Source of the DNA: an uncultured Lachnospiraceae bacterium
Lineage (GTDB): Bacteria > Bacillota > Clostridia > Lachnospirales > Lachnospiraceae
Length of the DNA stretch: 64,000 nucleotides
Direction: 5' to 3'
NCBI GenBank assembly: GCA_910585215.1
Contig: CAJUDQ010000005.1
Location: forward strand, 55,120-119,119
How positions within the stretch are numbered: the stretch's first letter is position 1; every line of letters begins with the position of its first letter. The notes below the pieces were generated by a model. That model did not search any database and was not told where the DNA came from. It saw nothing but the letters and a program-made list of their open reading frames with translations. Below are positions 17,049 to 26,550 of the stretch, one piece after another. The position numbers and the translations under genes were made by a program.

Positions 17049-17600
17049 TTAAATTTTTGTTATTCCCTGTTCTCTTTGTTCCAAATCATGATTCAACATT
17101 TCCAAAAAATGCATTGGCACTCCCTGATAGCTGCGGATTTTGTAGCTTCTGTCTATCTCTTCTATTCGAAAACTTTTTCGCTCTCCGCCCTCGCTTCGCT
17201 CATAAAATTTTTTTATATCCCTGTAAGGCAGATAATATGCTTCGTCGAGATGAGTATAATACAAAAGAATAAAGGAAATTCCTTCCTGCTTTTCAAATTT
17301 TTCCATAAACTCTATCTGATGTGTATGAATATTCTGCATGGAAAAAGTGGAGCTGGTACATTCCTTTGCATCAAAACATACAGGAATTCCCTGCACCACT
17401 CCTATATAATCTACAGTACTCTTTTTATCAAAATAAGCAAGCGTAATTTGTCTTGTTTCATGATTGATATTAATGGGTTTAATTGGAGTCGGTATTTTCT
17501 GAATCAGAGCAATCCCGCTTTCCTCATATTTATCAATTGTGAAATTAATAATGTCTTCCAGAGAAGAACCTCTTAATCCTCTTGAATTCCATGTTGCCAT
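17049..17600 (-). CDS. recU: Holliday junction resolvase RecU
   Basis: This 183-residue RecU nuclease begins MATWNSRGLRGSSLEDIINFTID. It carries the PD-(D/E)xK core VDYIGVVQGIPVCFDAKEC and the FILLYY strand. It resolves Holliday junctions made by RuvAB and RecA. The ATG at 17600 has GGAGG 6-7 nt upstream (17607-17611); an in-frame start 15 bp earlier is less likely. It overlaps the end of the pseudouridine synthase gene by 28 bp. Confidence 0.93.
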   Translation of the reverse strand: MATWNSRGLRGSSLEDIINFTIDKYEESGIALIQKIPTPIKPININHETRQITLAYFDKKSTVDYIGVVQGIPVCFDAKECTSSTFSMQNIHTHQIEFMEKFEKQEGISFILLYYTHLDEAYYLPYRDIKKFYERSEGGERKSFRIEEIDRSYKIRSYQGVPMHFLEMLNHDLEQREQGITKI

Positions 17601-18619
17601 AACAGTCCTCCACACAGTTCTTCATAAATTTTGGGCGGTTTTGCCACAAAGGTTTTCCCGCAGAGATAAGAAAGTCCTGTTTCTGAATTTTGTTCCTGTG
17701 AAATACATAATTGCCATGAATGAAGAAGCTGGGTTTTTACGCCATATTTTGCACGATATGCTTTATTTACAGCAGCTTTTCCATATTTCATGTCCCCGAT
17801 TACAGGATGTCCAATGGACGCCAGATGTGCTCGAATCTGATGTGTTTTTCCCGTTACCAGTTTTACTTTTAACACGGTACATGCCTCTAAAACAGCCAGC
17901 GGTTCATAGCTTGTTTCGATATAGCTATAATCCTCTTGCGGCTGCTGACAGACAAAAACCTGATTGGTAGTGGAATCCTTTTTCAAAAAACCTGAAATAT
18001 CCGCTTTTTTCTCCAGTTTTCCAGATACGATACATAAATAATATTTATCAAAAGTACGTTTTTGAAAACCCAGCGCCAATGCCCTTGCGCCATGTAAGGA
18101 TACGCCCACTGTAATCAGTCCGGTCGTATTTCTGTCCAGACGATTACAGACAGAGGGCTTAAAGGTATGCAGCTCCTGTAAGGATATTTTCTCTGAGGAC
18201 AGCAGATAGGAAAGTGCATATTCGTTTAAAGAAATATCCGAGTTTTTTGCCTTTTGTGACAACATTCCCGCAGGCTTATTTAAAAACAGCACATGTTCAT
18301 CCTCATAAATAATATCCTGCCCCTTGGGAAAATATCCTGTCTTTGGAAGAGCTGTTTTATTTCTCTGTTCAGAAGACGACACATTCAAGTTCTGCTTTTC
18401 ACTGCAGAATTTCTCAAATGTGTCGTCACTGAAGAATATTTTTATTTCATCTCCCAAATTTAGTTTTTCCGAGCCATCGGCTTTTTTTCCATTCAGCGTA
18501 ATATTTTTTTTTCGCAGCATTTTATAGATAAACCCTGAATTTGCCTTGTCCAGATATTTGAAAAGAAATTTATCAAGACGCCGGCCCGTCTGGTTTTTTT
18601 GTATCATCAATGACCTCAT
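17573..18619 (-). CDS. RluA family pseudouridine synthase
   Basis: This 348-residue protein has an N-terminal S4 RNA-binding domain (GRRLDKFLFKYLDKANSGFIYKMLRKKNITLNGKKA) and a RluA catalytic domain with the aspartate motif NRLDRNTTGL and KTHQIRAHLASIGHPVIGD. It isomerises uridine in rRNA or tRNA; the exact site (RluC-, RluD- or YhcT-like) cannot be assigned. The ATG at 18619 is chosen because AAAGAGG lies 6 nt upstream; 18 further upstream codons look non-coding. Confidence 0.9.
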   Translation of the reverse strand: MRSLMIQKNQTGRRLDKFLFKYLDKANSGFIYKMLRKKNITLNGKKADGSEKLNLGDEIKIFFSDDTFEKFCSEKQNLNVSSSEQRNKTALPKTGYFPKGQDIIYEDEHVLFLNKPAGMLSQKAKNSDISLNEYALSYLLSSEKISLQELHTFKPSVCNRLDRNTTGLITVGVSLHGARALALGFQKRTFDKYYLCIVSGKLEKKADISGFLKKDSTTNQVFVCQQPQEDYSYIETSYEPLAVLEACTVLKVKLVTGKTHQIRAHLASIGHPVIGDMKYGKAAVNKAYRAKYGVKTQLLHSWQLCISQEQNSETGLSYLCGKTFVAKPPKIYEELCGGLLWQHGIQED

Positions 18620-18680
18620 AGCGAACCTCTTTTCCTTTTTTCTTATTTTAACATTCTTTTCAAAGAGGTTCAAGGAGATT

Positions 18681-19649
18681 TTACTTTACATAAACCAGAA
18701 AATCTCTTGATATAACGTCGGGCGTTACAGAAGTACGGACAAAAAATGCATAGGAATAAAGCAGATCCAATAATTCTTCCCTGTTTTCTACTGTCTGCAA
18801 TTCACCGTCATAAATCAGTATGGAAATATTGTCCGGTATGGCAGTTGCATCCGGAAGAATGGCAACAAGCTCTGCATGAATCATCATATATTGAGAATCC
18901 TGAAATTCAGTTGTAATTTCCGGTATATATTGTGCTGCTTTATAAAAATCATACCAGTTGATTCTTGAAATGGATTCTTCCGAAGAGACATTCTGTACAA
19001 TTCCCGTCTCTTCCTGCAATGCACTATCAGCTTCCTTATAGCTGGTTTCTGTATAACCCGTTTCTTTATTGACAGTTTCTCTGTTGATGGTTTCCTCATC
19101 GTCAGTCTCCCTGTCGTCGTTCTTTGTAGTACTGTTTTCCATATCAATGATGATTTTATTCTGGGAAATACTAACTGTAATATCAGTAAAATTCTCCATA
19201 TCGGTAAGTGCAACTCTTCCGTTTAATACGGTATTATCCTTTGGCAGCAGCCGGATTTCTATTGATTGAACAGCAAGCTCTTTAGAAACGCCCTTTTCGC
19301 CAAAAGAAGCTGTAATCAAATCCAGCACAGAGTTAATGGTATTTTCTTTGCTGCCTATTGAAATGGTATAACTTTTTTCTGAGTCGTTTAAAATGTCTTC
19401 TTTTTCTGTATTTCCCTTATGTTCACTGATTGCGGTTCCCTCAATACCCTCATGACCCTTGTCAATAGTTATATTTCTAAGGACAGCTACTGCTGCACTC
19501 AATATTAAAAGTGCGATGCAGGCAGCCACGGGAATTACCCGCTTCCAACTGCCCAAGTAGGATGTATGATATTCTTCAGCCGCTTCGTATAACAGGTCAT
19601 CATCAATCTGGTTTATCATGCGTCTCAGTTCTTCTTTGTTTATTTTCAT
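18681..19649 (-). CDS. Probable membrane anti-sigma factor / sigma-associated protein
   Basis: This 322-residue protein has a cytoplasmic N-terminus (about 1-35, EELRRMINQIDDDLLYEAAEEYH), one membrane segment (about 37-58, VIPVAACIALLILSAAVAVL) and a long outer region with a Glu/Thr-rich linker (about 175-215). The topology and position 66 bp after an ECF-type sigma gene match the anti-sigma partners of Lachnospiraceae. There is no zinc-finger anti-sigma motif. No catalytic domain was recognised in the outer part, so the signal sensed is unknown. Confidence 0.65.
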   Translation of the reverse strand: MKINKEELRRMINQIDDDLLYEAAEEYHTSYLGSWKRVIPVAACIALLILSAAVAVLRNITIDKGHEGIEGTAISEHKGNTEKEDILNDSEKSYTISIGSKENTINSVLDLITASFGEKGVSKELAVQSIEIRLLPKDNTVLNGRVALTDMENFTDITVSISQNKIIIDMENSTTKNDDRETDDEETINRETVNKETGYTETSYKEADSALQEETGIVQNVSSEESISRINWYDFYKAAQYIPEITTEFQDSQYMMIHAELVAILPDATAIPDNISILIYDGELQTVENREELLDLLYSYAFFVRTSVTPDVISRDFLVYVK

Positions 19650-19714
19650 GATAATCCTCCTATTTAGCCTGTTCTTTTATGGAACAACTATGTAGTGCAC
19701 CTGCGTTACATGAT

Positions 19715-20272
19715 TTATATCTCATATCCTTCCTCCTCCAATGCTGCTTTTAAGCGTTTGCGTGTTCGAAAAAGTATGGATTCCACTTTTGTTTTACTCA
19801 GACCGTATCGTTTACAGATTTCCTTTATGGAATCATGATACCAGTATCTGCGGATAAAAATCATGCGGTTTTCCTGTTTTTGTGAATGAAGAAATCGATT
19901 GATAAAATCAGAAAGGTCAGTGTCATTGTATCTGATATCAGAGGACGAAAAATCTGTAACACAATCCTCCAGTTCAGACAACGACAATAATACTTCAGGG
20001 TTTCTCTTATGTGCAGATAAATATTCATATCTCTTTAATGCAAGATTTCGTGCGATTTTGCTGAGATACGCAGACAGCACATCAGGATGCGACGGGGGAA
20101 TACTGTTCCATGCGCCAAGATATGTGTCATTTACACATTCATCTACATCAGAAGAATCTTTTAAAATATTTTTTATTACATAAGTGCAAAGCCTGCCGTA
20201 TTTCAATTCTGTTTCTCTGATAGCCCTTTCAGAGCGCTCAAAATACAATTTTATGATATCTTCATCCTTCAT
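19715..20272 (-). CDS. ECF-type RNA polymerase sigma factor
   Basis: This 185-residue sigma-70 family factor has region 2 (SSDVDECVNDTYLGAWNSIPPSHPDVLSAYLSKIARNLALKRY) and region 4 with the HTH SIKEICKRYGLSKTKVESILFRTRKRLK. It lacks regions 1 and 3, as in ECF factors. Pairing with a membrane protein just downstream suggests control by membrane-held inhibition. The regulon is not apparent from this window. Confidence 0.88.
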   Translation of the reverse strand: MKDEDIIKLYFERSERAIRETELKYGRLCTYVIKNILKDSSDVDECVNDTYLGAWNSIPPSHPDVLSAYLSKIARNLALKRYEYLSAHKRNPEVLLSLSELEDCVTDFSSSDIRYNDTDLSDFINRFLHSQKQENRMIFIRRYWYHDSIKEICKRYGLSKTKVESILFRTRKRLKAALEEEGYEI

Positions 20273-20412
20273 GGTCTTTCTCCATTCGTATCAATGCAAC
20301 CATCGATTGATTGCTCAAATAAAACTGCTGGAAATAACCGTTTATGGCTCTTCACCTTATAAGTACGGTTTTTTTCTTATTGCTTGCAAAAAAATAAAAA
20401 CTTTCCAAAATT

Positions 20413-21045
20413 TCAGATTGTATAAATCAAAATAGTTTCTTCTATATGTTCCATTCTGTTCTTTGTCTGTACCCCTGTTGTATCAGTATGATTGCTGTTA
20501 TTATTTATATTGTCCGTATTATGGTTCTTCCATTTTTGCAGCTGTATTCCTTTTTTCATCTGCTCAAAATCGGTATACATTTTTACAGAAACAGGAGGAC
20601 AGTCTTTCAGAATCTTTTTTATGTACCTTTCTGCTGCCGGTACCTCTGCCTTTTTACTGTCAGAAAACATCAGAACATGTTCTTTTATTATGACGATTGT
20701 CCCTGCAATCAGGGCTTTTTCCTCCGAAGCCAGAAGAATATCATATAAAATCCGGCAGTCTGTGTTTTCTTCTGTCAAAAAGCAAAGCTCATTTTTTTGT
20801 TCTATGGAAAGAGAACGACAGCCTGCAATTACAAGAAAACTGACAAATATCTTTGCTGCTGGAAGCACTGACAATGCAGCAATTACAGTAAAAACAGATT
20901 TGTTGGTATGATAAATAAAAATCCCTGTGGCATATATGACAGCCACTATTAAAAAACTTATTATCGTGGCTGTCAATGTCAATTTTTTCTTTCTGTCAAA
21001 ATATCCAAAAGACCCTTTTTCCGGTAATCTCATAGAGTGCCTCAT
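20413..21045 (-). CDS. Hypothetical membrane protein
   Basis: This 210-residue protein has two predicted membrane segments (about 23-47 and 51-73), then a soluble domain and an Asn/Thr-rich C-terminal tail. I recognise no family. Its ATG overlaps the stop codon of the upstream short-chain dehydrogenase gene in an ATGA arrangement, so the two are translationally coupled. About 140 bp separate it from the next minus-strand gene; that gap holds an AACCGT...ACGGTT inverted repeat at 20337-20370. Confidence 0.6.
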   Translation of the reverse strand: MRHSMRLPEKGSFGYFDRKKKLTLTATIISFLIVAVIYATGIFIYHTNKSVFTVIAALSVLPAAKIFVSFLVIAGCRSLSIEQKNELCFLTEENTDCRILYDILLASEEKALIAGTIVIIKEHVLMFSDSKKAEVPAAERYIKKILKDCPPVSVKMYTDFEQMKKGIQLQKWKNHNTDNINNNSNHTDTTGVQTKNRMEHIEETILIYTI

Positions 21046-21812
21046 TTCAGAAAACGGAAAATAAACTTCCGTGGAACTATTTTTGTAACAACGTGAAGTC
21101 CCTTCATAGGAACACTGTAGACAGAAACCTCTTTTTTCATAATTGAGTCATGAATTGCCTTTTTGACAACAGGCTTTGGCTCTACCATAAACAAATCCTT
21201 ATAGGAGCCGGCGCGGATTCCTCCCTTGTTTTCTGCTGTTCCAAAGAAATTTGTATTGGCAGGTCCCGGACAGACAGCCAGTGCATAAATTTTTCTTGAA
21301 TTTAATTCACAATTTAACGCTCTGGTAAATGACATTACATATGCCTTGGTTGCGGCATAAACAGCGAAGCTTGGCTGAGGCATAAAAGCAGCTACAGAAG
21401 CAAAATTGATAATGCGGCTGTTGGAAGACATATAGGGAAGCGCAATACGACACATATAAGTCAATGCCCTGCAGTTTAAGTCTATCATATCTGTCAGCAT
21501 CTGTACATGCTGGTCTTCCACATGTCCGGTAACACCAAATCCGGCAGAATTGACCAGAATTTTTATAAGAGGCTTTTCTTCTTTGATAAAGCCTGCTATT
21601 TTCTTTAATGAATACATTTTTGTTAAATCATAGGGAATCAATCTTGTCCTGTGAGAAATTTTATTGGAAAGGTCAATCAGCTTGCTTGCATCTCTTCCTA
21701 TTATCCAAAATTCATCCACATTTTTAAACTGCTGGTCTGCCAACTCTGTAAATATTTTTCCAAAGCCGGAGGTTGCTCCTGTGATAATTGCAATTCTTTT
21801 TCTTTTTGCCAT
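21042..21812 (-). CDS. Short-chain dehydrogenase/reductase (SDR) family protein
   Basis: This 256-residue classical SDR has the cofactor motif TGATSGFGK, NSAGFG, and the catalytic Ser-Tyr-Lys (INFASVAAFMPQPSFAVYAATKAYV). Specific substrate is not predictable. The closest family style is the DltE/YqjQ-like oxidoreductases. It starts 2 bp after the end of the radical SAM gene, so it shares that transcript. Confidence 0.9.
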   Translation of the reverse strand: MAKRKRIAIITGATSGFGKIFTELADQQFKNVDEFWIIGRDASKLIDLSNKISHRTRLIPYDLTKMYSLKKIAGFIKEEKPLIKILVNSAGFGVTGHVEDQHVQMLTDMIDLNCRALTYMCRIALPYMSSNSRIINFASVAAFMPQPSFAVYAATKAYVMSFTRALNCELNSRKIYALAVCPGPANTNFFGTAENKGGIRAGSYKDLFMVEPKPVVKKAIHDSIMKKEVSVYSVPMKGLHVVTKIVPRKFIFRFLK

Positions 21813-21814
21813 TG

Positions 21815-23770
21815 CTATTTCCTCCTATTTTTTTTATGAACATTTCGAATGGTCTTCTTTTTTGCGGTCTTCTTTTTCGATGTATTTGTTATTCTCTCTC
21901 CTGTTATATTTTTCGCAGTATTCTTTCTGCTTGAAAACTCTCTGTTTCCATGATCGGTTTTCCTTGGTCTTATCAGACATTTTTTCTCAAAGCCGATTAA
22001 ATCTGTTCTTTCTGCGAGATGAAGCGCTTCAGATACAAGGGCATAATTTTTTGGATTTCTATACTGAATCAGTGCACGCTGCATTGCTTTTTCATGAGGA
22101 TGAACTGGTACATAAACTTTTTTCATGGTACGCGGGTCATAACCGGTATAATACATACAGGTGGATATTGTCGACGGTGTCGGATAAAAATCCTGTACCT
22201 GTTCCGGCATATATCCCAAATCTCTTAAATATTCGGCCAGAGCTATCGCTGCTTTTAGGTCGGACCCAGGATGGGAAGACATAAGATATGGCACCACAAA
22301 CTGCTTTAATCCAAAGTCTTCATTTAATTTCTTGAACTTTTTTAAAAAGCGCTCATATACAGCATGGCATGGCTTTCCCATGTTTGACAGTACATTGTCG
22401 GAAATATGCTCCGGTGCCACTTTCAACTGTCCGCTGACATGATATTTTACCATTTCTCTGAAAAAAGTATCATTTTCATCATAGACCAGATAATCAAACC
22501 GGATGCCGGAACGGATAAATACTTTTTTTATTCCCGGAAGTTCCCGAAGCTTTCTTAAAAGATTCAGATAATCTGTATGGTCTACCACAAGATTTTGGCA
22601 AGGCTTTGGAAACAGACATTGCCGGTTTTGACATACACCATGAGTAAGCTGTTTTTGGCAGGAGGGTTGTCTGAAATTTGCTGTTGGTCCGCCCACATCA
22701 TGAATATAACCCTTAAAATCCGGCTGATAAGTCATAAGCTTGGCTTCTTCTACAATAGATTCATGACTTCTTGTCTGAATAATTCTTCCCTGATGAAAGG
22801 TCAAGGCGCAAAAGCTGCAGCCTCCAAAACAACCGCGACTGCTTACCAGAGAAAATTTTACCTCCGAGATAGCTGGAACGCCTCCAAGAGCCTCATAGGA
22901 AGGATGATAAGTTCTCATATATGGAAGTGAATATACTCTGTCCATTTCTGATTGGGAAAGAGGCGCCTGCGGAATATTCTGAACCACATAAACGCCATTT
23001 GGATATTCTTCTACCAGAGGCTTTGCACAAAAATGGTCCGTATTTACGTATTGTTTATAAAAGCTTTGTGCAAAGACCTTTTTATCTGATGTTATCTCCT
23101 CATAGGAAGGCAGTCTGACAAAATCATATACGGAGGAAAGAGTTTTTGTCCGGTAAACGCTTCCATCAATAAATGTAATATCCTTAATATCAATTCCACT
23201 GTTCAGCGCATCGGCAACTTCAACAACAGAGCGTTCTCCCATGCCGTACAAAAGAAGGTCGGCACCGGAATCCAGCAGAATAGAGCGTTTTACCCTGTTT
23301 GACCAGTAATCATAATGTGCAAGTCTTCGAAGGCTTGCTTCGATTCCTCCTATAATCACAGGCGTTTTCTTATAGGTACGGCGAATCAGGTTACAATATA
23401 CCACAGTGGCATAATCCGGCCGTTTTCCCGCAATTCCTCCGGGGGTAAAAGCATCCATGTTTCGGGGTTTTTTTGATACGGAATAGTGATTTACCATGGA
23501 ATCCATATTTCCACTCATAACAAGAAATCCCAGTCTTGGCTCTCCAAGTACCGAGATACTGTCTGGGTCCTTCCAGTCCGGCTGAGAGATAATCCCTACG
23601 GTATATCCGTTTGCCTCCAGTACACGGCTGATTATGGCATGTCCAAAGGAAGGATGGTCCACATAGGCATCTCCAATTACATAGACAAAATCAAGCTGTT
23701 TGATTCCCTGTTCTTCCATATCCTGTTTTGATACTGGTAAAAATCCCCTGTTTACAGTTCCCTTGTGCAT
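21815..23770 (-). CDS. YgiQ family radical SAM protein
   Basis: This 651-residue protein has the YgiQ N-terminal domain (FLPVSKQDMEEQGIKQLDFVYVIGDAYVDHPSFGHA) and a radical SAM CxxxCxxC cluster motif (SRGCFGGCSFCALTFHQGR). The C-terminal tail is Lys/Arg-rich (NTSKKKTAKKKTIRN). The reaction is unknown. The start overlaps the upstream pseudouridine synthase gene by 19 bp, and GGAGGAG lies just before the ATG. Confidence 0.92.
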   Translation of the reverse strand: MHKGTVNRGFLPVSKQDMEEQGIKQLDFVYVIGDAYVDHPSFGHAIISRVLEANGYTVGIISQPDWKDPDSISVLGEPRLGFLVMSGNMDSMVNHYSVSKKPRNMDAFTPGGIAGKRPDYATVVYCNLIRRTYKKTPVIIGGIEASLRRLAHYDYWSNRVKRSILLDSGADLLLYGMGERSVVEVADALNSGIDIKDITFIDGSVYRTKTLSSVYDFVRLPSYEEITSDKKVFAQSFYKQYVNTDHFCAKPLVEEYPNGVYVVQNIPQAPLSQSEMDRVYSLPYMRTYHPSYEALGGVPAISEVKFSLVSSRGCFGGCSFCALTFHQGRIIQTRSHESIVEEAKLMTYQPDFKGYIHDVGGPTANFRQPSCQKQLTHGVCQNRQCLFPKPCQNLVVDHTDYLNLLRKLRELPGIKKVFIRSGIRFDYLVYDENDTFFREMVKYHVSGQLKVAPEHISDNVLSNMGKPCHAVYERFLKKFKKLNEDFGLKQFVVPYLMSSHPGSDLKAAIALAEYLRDLGYMPEQVQDFYPTPSTISTCMYYTGYDPRTMKKVYVPVHPHEKAMQRALIQYRNPKNYALVSEALHLAERTDLIGFEKKCLIRPRKTDHGNREFSSRKNTAKNITGERITNTSKKKTAKKKTIRNVHKKNRRK

Positions 23771-24504
23771 ATCTCCTCCATCTCTGTATCCTTTATATAT
23801 TCTTCCAACAATTTCAGTTCTTTTTCATTTAATTTGCGATATTCTCCACAGTTTAAAGTCTTATCCAGCTTTAAAGGCCCAAATTCCATCCGCTTTAAAA
23901 AAACCACCTTTCGTTCCACCGCCAGAAACATTCGTTTTACCTGATGAAAACGACCCTCATGTATTGTAAGAAGCGCCTTTTTGCAAACAGGAGCATCCAG
24001 AATTTCAAGCTCTGCCGGTGCAGTGATTACATTTTTTTCAATGAAAACGCCTTCTCTGAGCTTTTGACACATTTCCTGCGTCAGTGAAGCATCCAGCTCC
24101 ACATAATACTTCTTGTCCACATGTTTTTTTGGAGAAAGCAGGCAATGTGCCAGCTTTCCGTTATTTGTAATCAGCAACAGGCCTACAGTATCTCTGTCCA
24201 AGCGTCCTACTGGAAAAAGGTCTTTTCTTACACTTGAAATCAGATTTAATACGGTTGGTTCTTTTGAATCAGAAACAGCCGTAATGATGCCTGCCGGCTT
24301 ATTTAACATATAATATTCATATTCTATATATAAAACAGGTGCGTTATCAAACAATACCCGATCATTTTCTGTATTAATTTTCACGGAAGAATCTTTTGTC
24401 ACAATGTTATTGACTTGTATTCTTCCCGCTTTTATGATTTTTTTAACCTCTGTTCGCGTACCCACAGACATATCTGCAAGATATTTATCCAGTCTGACAG
24501 TCAT
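23752..24504 (-). CDS. RsuA/RluB family pseudouridine synthase
   Basis: This 250-residue enzyme has an S4 domain (VRLDKYLADMSVGTRTEVKKIIKAGRIQVNN) and the catalytic motif PVGRLDRDTVGLLLITNNG, then HEGRFHQVKRMF. Relatives modify 16S or 23S rRNA. The subfamily (RsuA versus RluB/E/F) is not certain. It lies 2 bp downstream of the alarmone synthetase gene and overlaps the radical SAM gene. Confidence 0.92.
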   Translation of the reverse strand: MTVRLDKYLADMSVGTRTEVKKIIKAGRIQVNNIVTKDSSVKINTENDRVLFDNAPVLYIEYEYYMLNKPAGIITAVSDSKEPTVLNLISSVRKDLFPVGRLDRDTVGLLLITNNGKLAHCLLSPKKHVDKKYYVELDASLTQEMCQKLREGVFIEKNVITAPAELEILDAPVCKKALLTIHEGRFHQVKRMFLAVERKVVFLKRMEFGPLKLDKTLNCGEYRKLNEKELKLLEEYIKDTEMEEICTREL

Positions 24505-24506
24505 AA

Positions 24507-25319
24507 TTATAAATCTCCATTCATGTCCTGCGCCTTGTAGCCCTCTGCAATAATATCCAGTTCCCGCAGGAATTTATCCAGCATACTGATATCAGAAAGC
24601 TGATATACTTTATAAAATTCATCCTGTATTTTTAAAATTTCACGTTTATTTGCAACCTTGTAAAGATTATGAATCAGATTTAAAATTTCTCCTACAATAA
24701 TATCCTTTTTTCTGAGGGAATTCTGTGAATCCATAATTTCATCTCGAATCTGACTCATCTCATGGTCGAGCTGTATAATGGCATCGGAGGAAGCCGAAAG
24801 CCTTTCTCTGATATGCTCCGGCATATGCTGTTTGTATTTATATTGCAGGGAATGTTCAATAACGGCCCAGAAATTCATTGCCAGAGTCCGTATTTGAATC
24901 TCTACCTTGATTCTTTTGGGTCCCTCCTTTGTCTGTACTGCATATTTTGTAATAACATGATAACTTCTGTATCCACTGGATTTCTGATTTGTTATGTAAT
25001 CCTTATACTGGATAATCTCGATATCTGTGCGTTTTTCAATAATGTCAACCACTCTGTAGATATCCTCTACAAACTGACATATGACCCGAATACCTGCAAT
25101 GTCCTCTATTTTATTTGTCAATTCATCCAGGGAAATATCCTTGCGCTGACATTTTTCCAGTATACTGGAAATTTTTTTTACTCTTCCTGATACCATTTCA
25201 ATCGGTGAATATTCCCCTGCATTTTTATATTCCCTCTGAATATTGTTGAATTTTAAAACGAGTTCATCTACAGCCATTTCATATGGATAGAGAATTTCTC
25301 TCCATAATTTCATATTCAT
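24507..25319 (-). CDS. Small alarmone synthetase (RelA/SpoT-domain GTP pyrophosphokinase)
   Basis: This 270-residue protein carries only a (p)ppGpp synthetase domain, with no HD hydrolase or TGS/ACT domains. Visible are IEDIAGIRVICQFVEDIYRVVDII, KSSGYRSYHVITKYAV and RIKVEIQIRTLAMNFWAVIEHSLQYK. This fits the RelQ/YjbM type, which makes ppGpp or pppGpp in stress. The C-terminal helices match tetramer-forming SAS proteins. The 203-bp stretch upstream to 25522 shows no gene. Confidence 0.9.
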   Translation of the reverse strand: MNMKLWREILYPYEMAVDELVLKFNNIQREYKNAGEYSPIEMVSGRVKKISSILEKCQRKDISLDELTNKIEDIAGIRVICQFVEDIYRVVDIIEKRTDIEIIQYKDYITNQKSSGYRSYHVITKYAVQTKEGPKRIKVEIQIRTLAMNFWAVIEHSLQYKYKQHMPEHIRERLSASSDAIIQLDHEMSQIRDEIMDSQNSLRKKDIIVGEILNLIHNLYKVANKREILKIQDEFYKVYQLSDISMLDKFLRELDIIAEGYKAQDMNGDL

Positions 25320-25522
25320 AAATAATATCCTCTCTTCATATTATCCTCTTTTCATATATCCTTTCTTTATATATTTTTTTAATTTTCTAATGGCTTTTTT
25401 TCAAATTATGAAACGGTATTTACTGTATTTCACAACATTATAATAAAGCATGTGGATGCATACGCAGGTCATGAAACTGCGCGTGACTTCGTTTAATGAC
25501 ATTATAGCATACTCCATACTGC

Positions 25523-26215
25523 TTAGTCAAAAAACCTGAGCATTTTATTTCTTAAATTTTTAAGAAGCGGGTATGGGTCCAGTGCGATTTCATTTCCTTT
25601 CTCATCATTTAGATAAATTCCGAAATGCAGATGAACATCAAACTGACCGGTGGTTCCCTCTGCTCCATATCCTGAATCTCCGGCATAACCAAGTATCTGA
25701 CCTGCCGACACACGGCTTCCCTCCGCAATCATTGTGTCATATCGATATAAATGAGCATAATAATAGTAAACGCCCTGTTCTGATAAAATTCCGACTCTGT
25801 ATCCGCCCAGCTCCAGCCACCCGATATTTGTCACAGTTCCATTACACACAGAAATCACCGGACAGGTCCCGCGGATGTTGTCCGGCGTCATAATATCGGT
25901 TCCTTCATGCTTCCTGTCTCCCCCATAGGTTCTTGCCAGACCAAAGGACTGTTCAAAATAAAAATCCTTTACTTCCTGTACTGCCGCAAGCGGAAAATAT
26001 TTTACATCATCAAAAATAGAATCCTGAAGATATCCTCCAAGAATATAATCTTCACTCAGATATTCGATGTTTTTTGACAAATCATGGAGTCCATGTTCGC
26101 GTTGCCTATCTGAATCAGAAGAAGTATTCTTCTGATGAAAATACAGATTCAGTAACAGCAAAAAAAAAGCTGCCACTATCATAAAAAAGAGAAGCTGATT
26201 TTTTCTTTTTGACAT
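25523..26215 (-). CDS. M23 family metallopeptidase (LytM-like), membrane anchored
   Basis: This protein of about 230 residues has one N-terminal membrane segment (LLFFMIVAAFFLLLLNLYF) and a C-terminal LytM domain with zinc ligands in HEGTDIM and HLHFGIYL. It should act on peptidoglycan peptide bridges outside the membrane, or be an activator if zinc binding is incomplete. The first zinc-site HxxxxD and the HxH are both present. A GTG 6 bp upstream is an alternative start; neither has a strong ribosome binding site. Confidence 0.85.
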   Translation of the reverse strand: MSKRKNQLLFFMIVAAFFLLLLNLYFHQKNTSSDSDRQREHGLHDLSKNIEYLSEDYILGGYLQDSIFDDVKYFPLAAVQEVKDFYFEQSFGLARTYGGDRKHEGTDIMTPDNIRGTCPVISVCNGTVTNIGWLELGGYRVGILSEQGVYYYYAHLYRYDTMIAEGSRVSAGQILGYAGDSGYGAEGTTGQFDVHLHFGIYLNDEKGNEIALDPYPLLKNLRNKMLRFFD

Positions 26216-26268
26216 TCGCACATAAATAAAGCCATCATAACATTATTTAAGTATATGCTGTAATGACA

Positions 26269-26550
26269 TTATTTATGACTGAATCTCTCTTCATAGACCA
26301 TATTTAATTTTTCTTCCAGCGCAAGCAATCCCTCGTCTGTAAAATCAAAGAAAAAATATTCCTTCTGTTCTTCTGGAGTAGCGGCAAGGCAGTAAGGCTC
26401 CGGCCAGATACATAAAGAAAGCTGCCTTGTCTCGTCCTCAACTGTTTTTGAAGAAATAAAATATCTCATCCCCCGAAAGCTGCCGGAATAGCTGCCTTTT
26501 ATATAATGCCTCAACTTATCGGCAGAAATAATATCAATCTGTTTACTCAT
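26269..26550 (-). CDS. Hypothetical protein downstream of the FtsA-like gene
   Basis: This 93-residue soluble protein (MSKQIDIISADKLRHYIKGSYSG) has no domain I recognise. Its start lies inside the last codons of the FtsA-like gene (8-bp overlap), so it is translationally coupled and probably works with it. Aromatic residues are frequent (YFFFDF). Confidence 0.6.
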   Translation of the reverse strand: MSKQIDIISADKLRHYIKGSYSGSFRGMRYFISSKTVEDETRQLSLCIWPEPYCLAATPEEQKEYFFFDFTDEGLLALEEKLNMVYEERFSHK

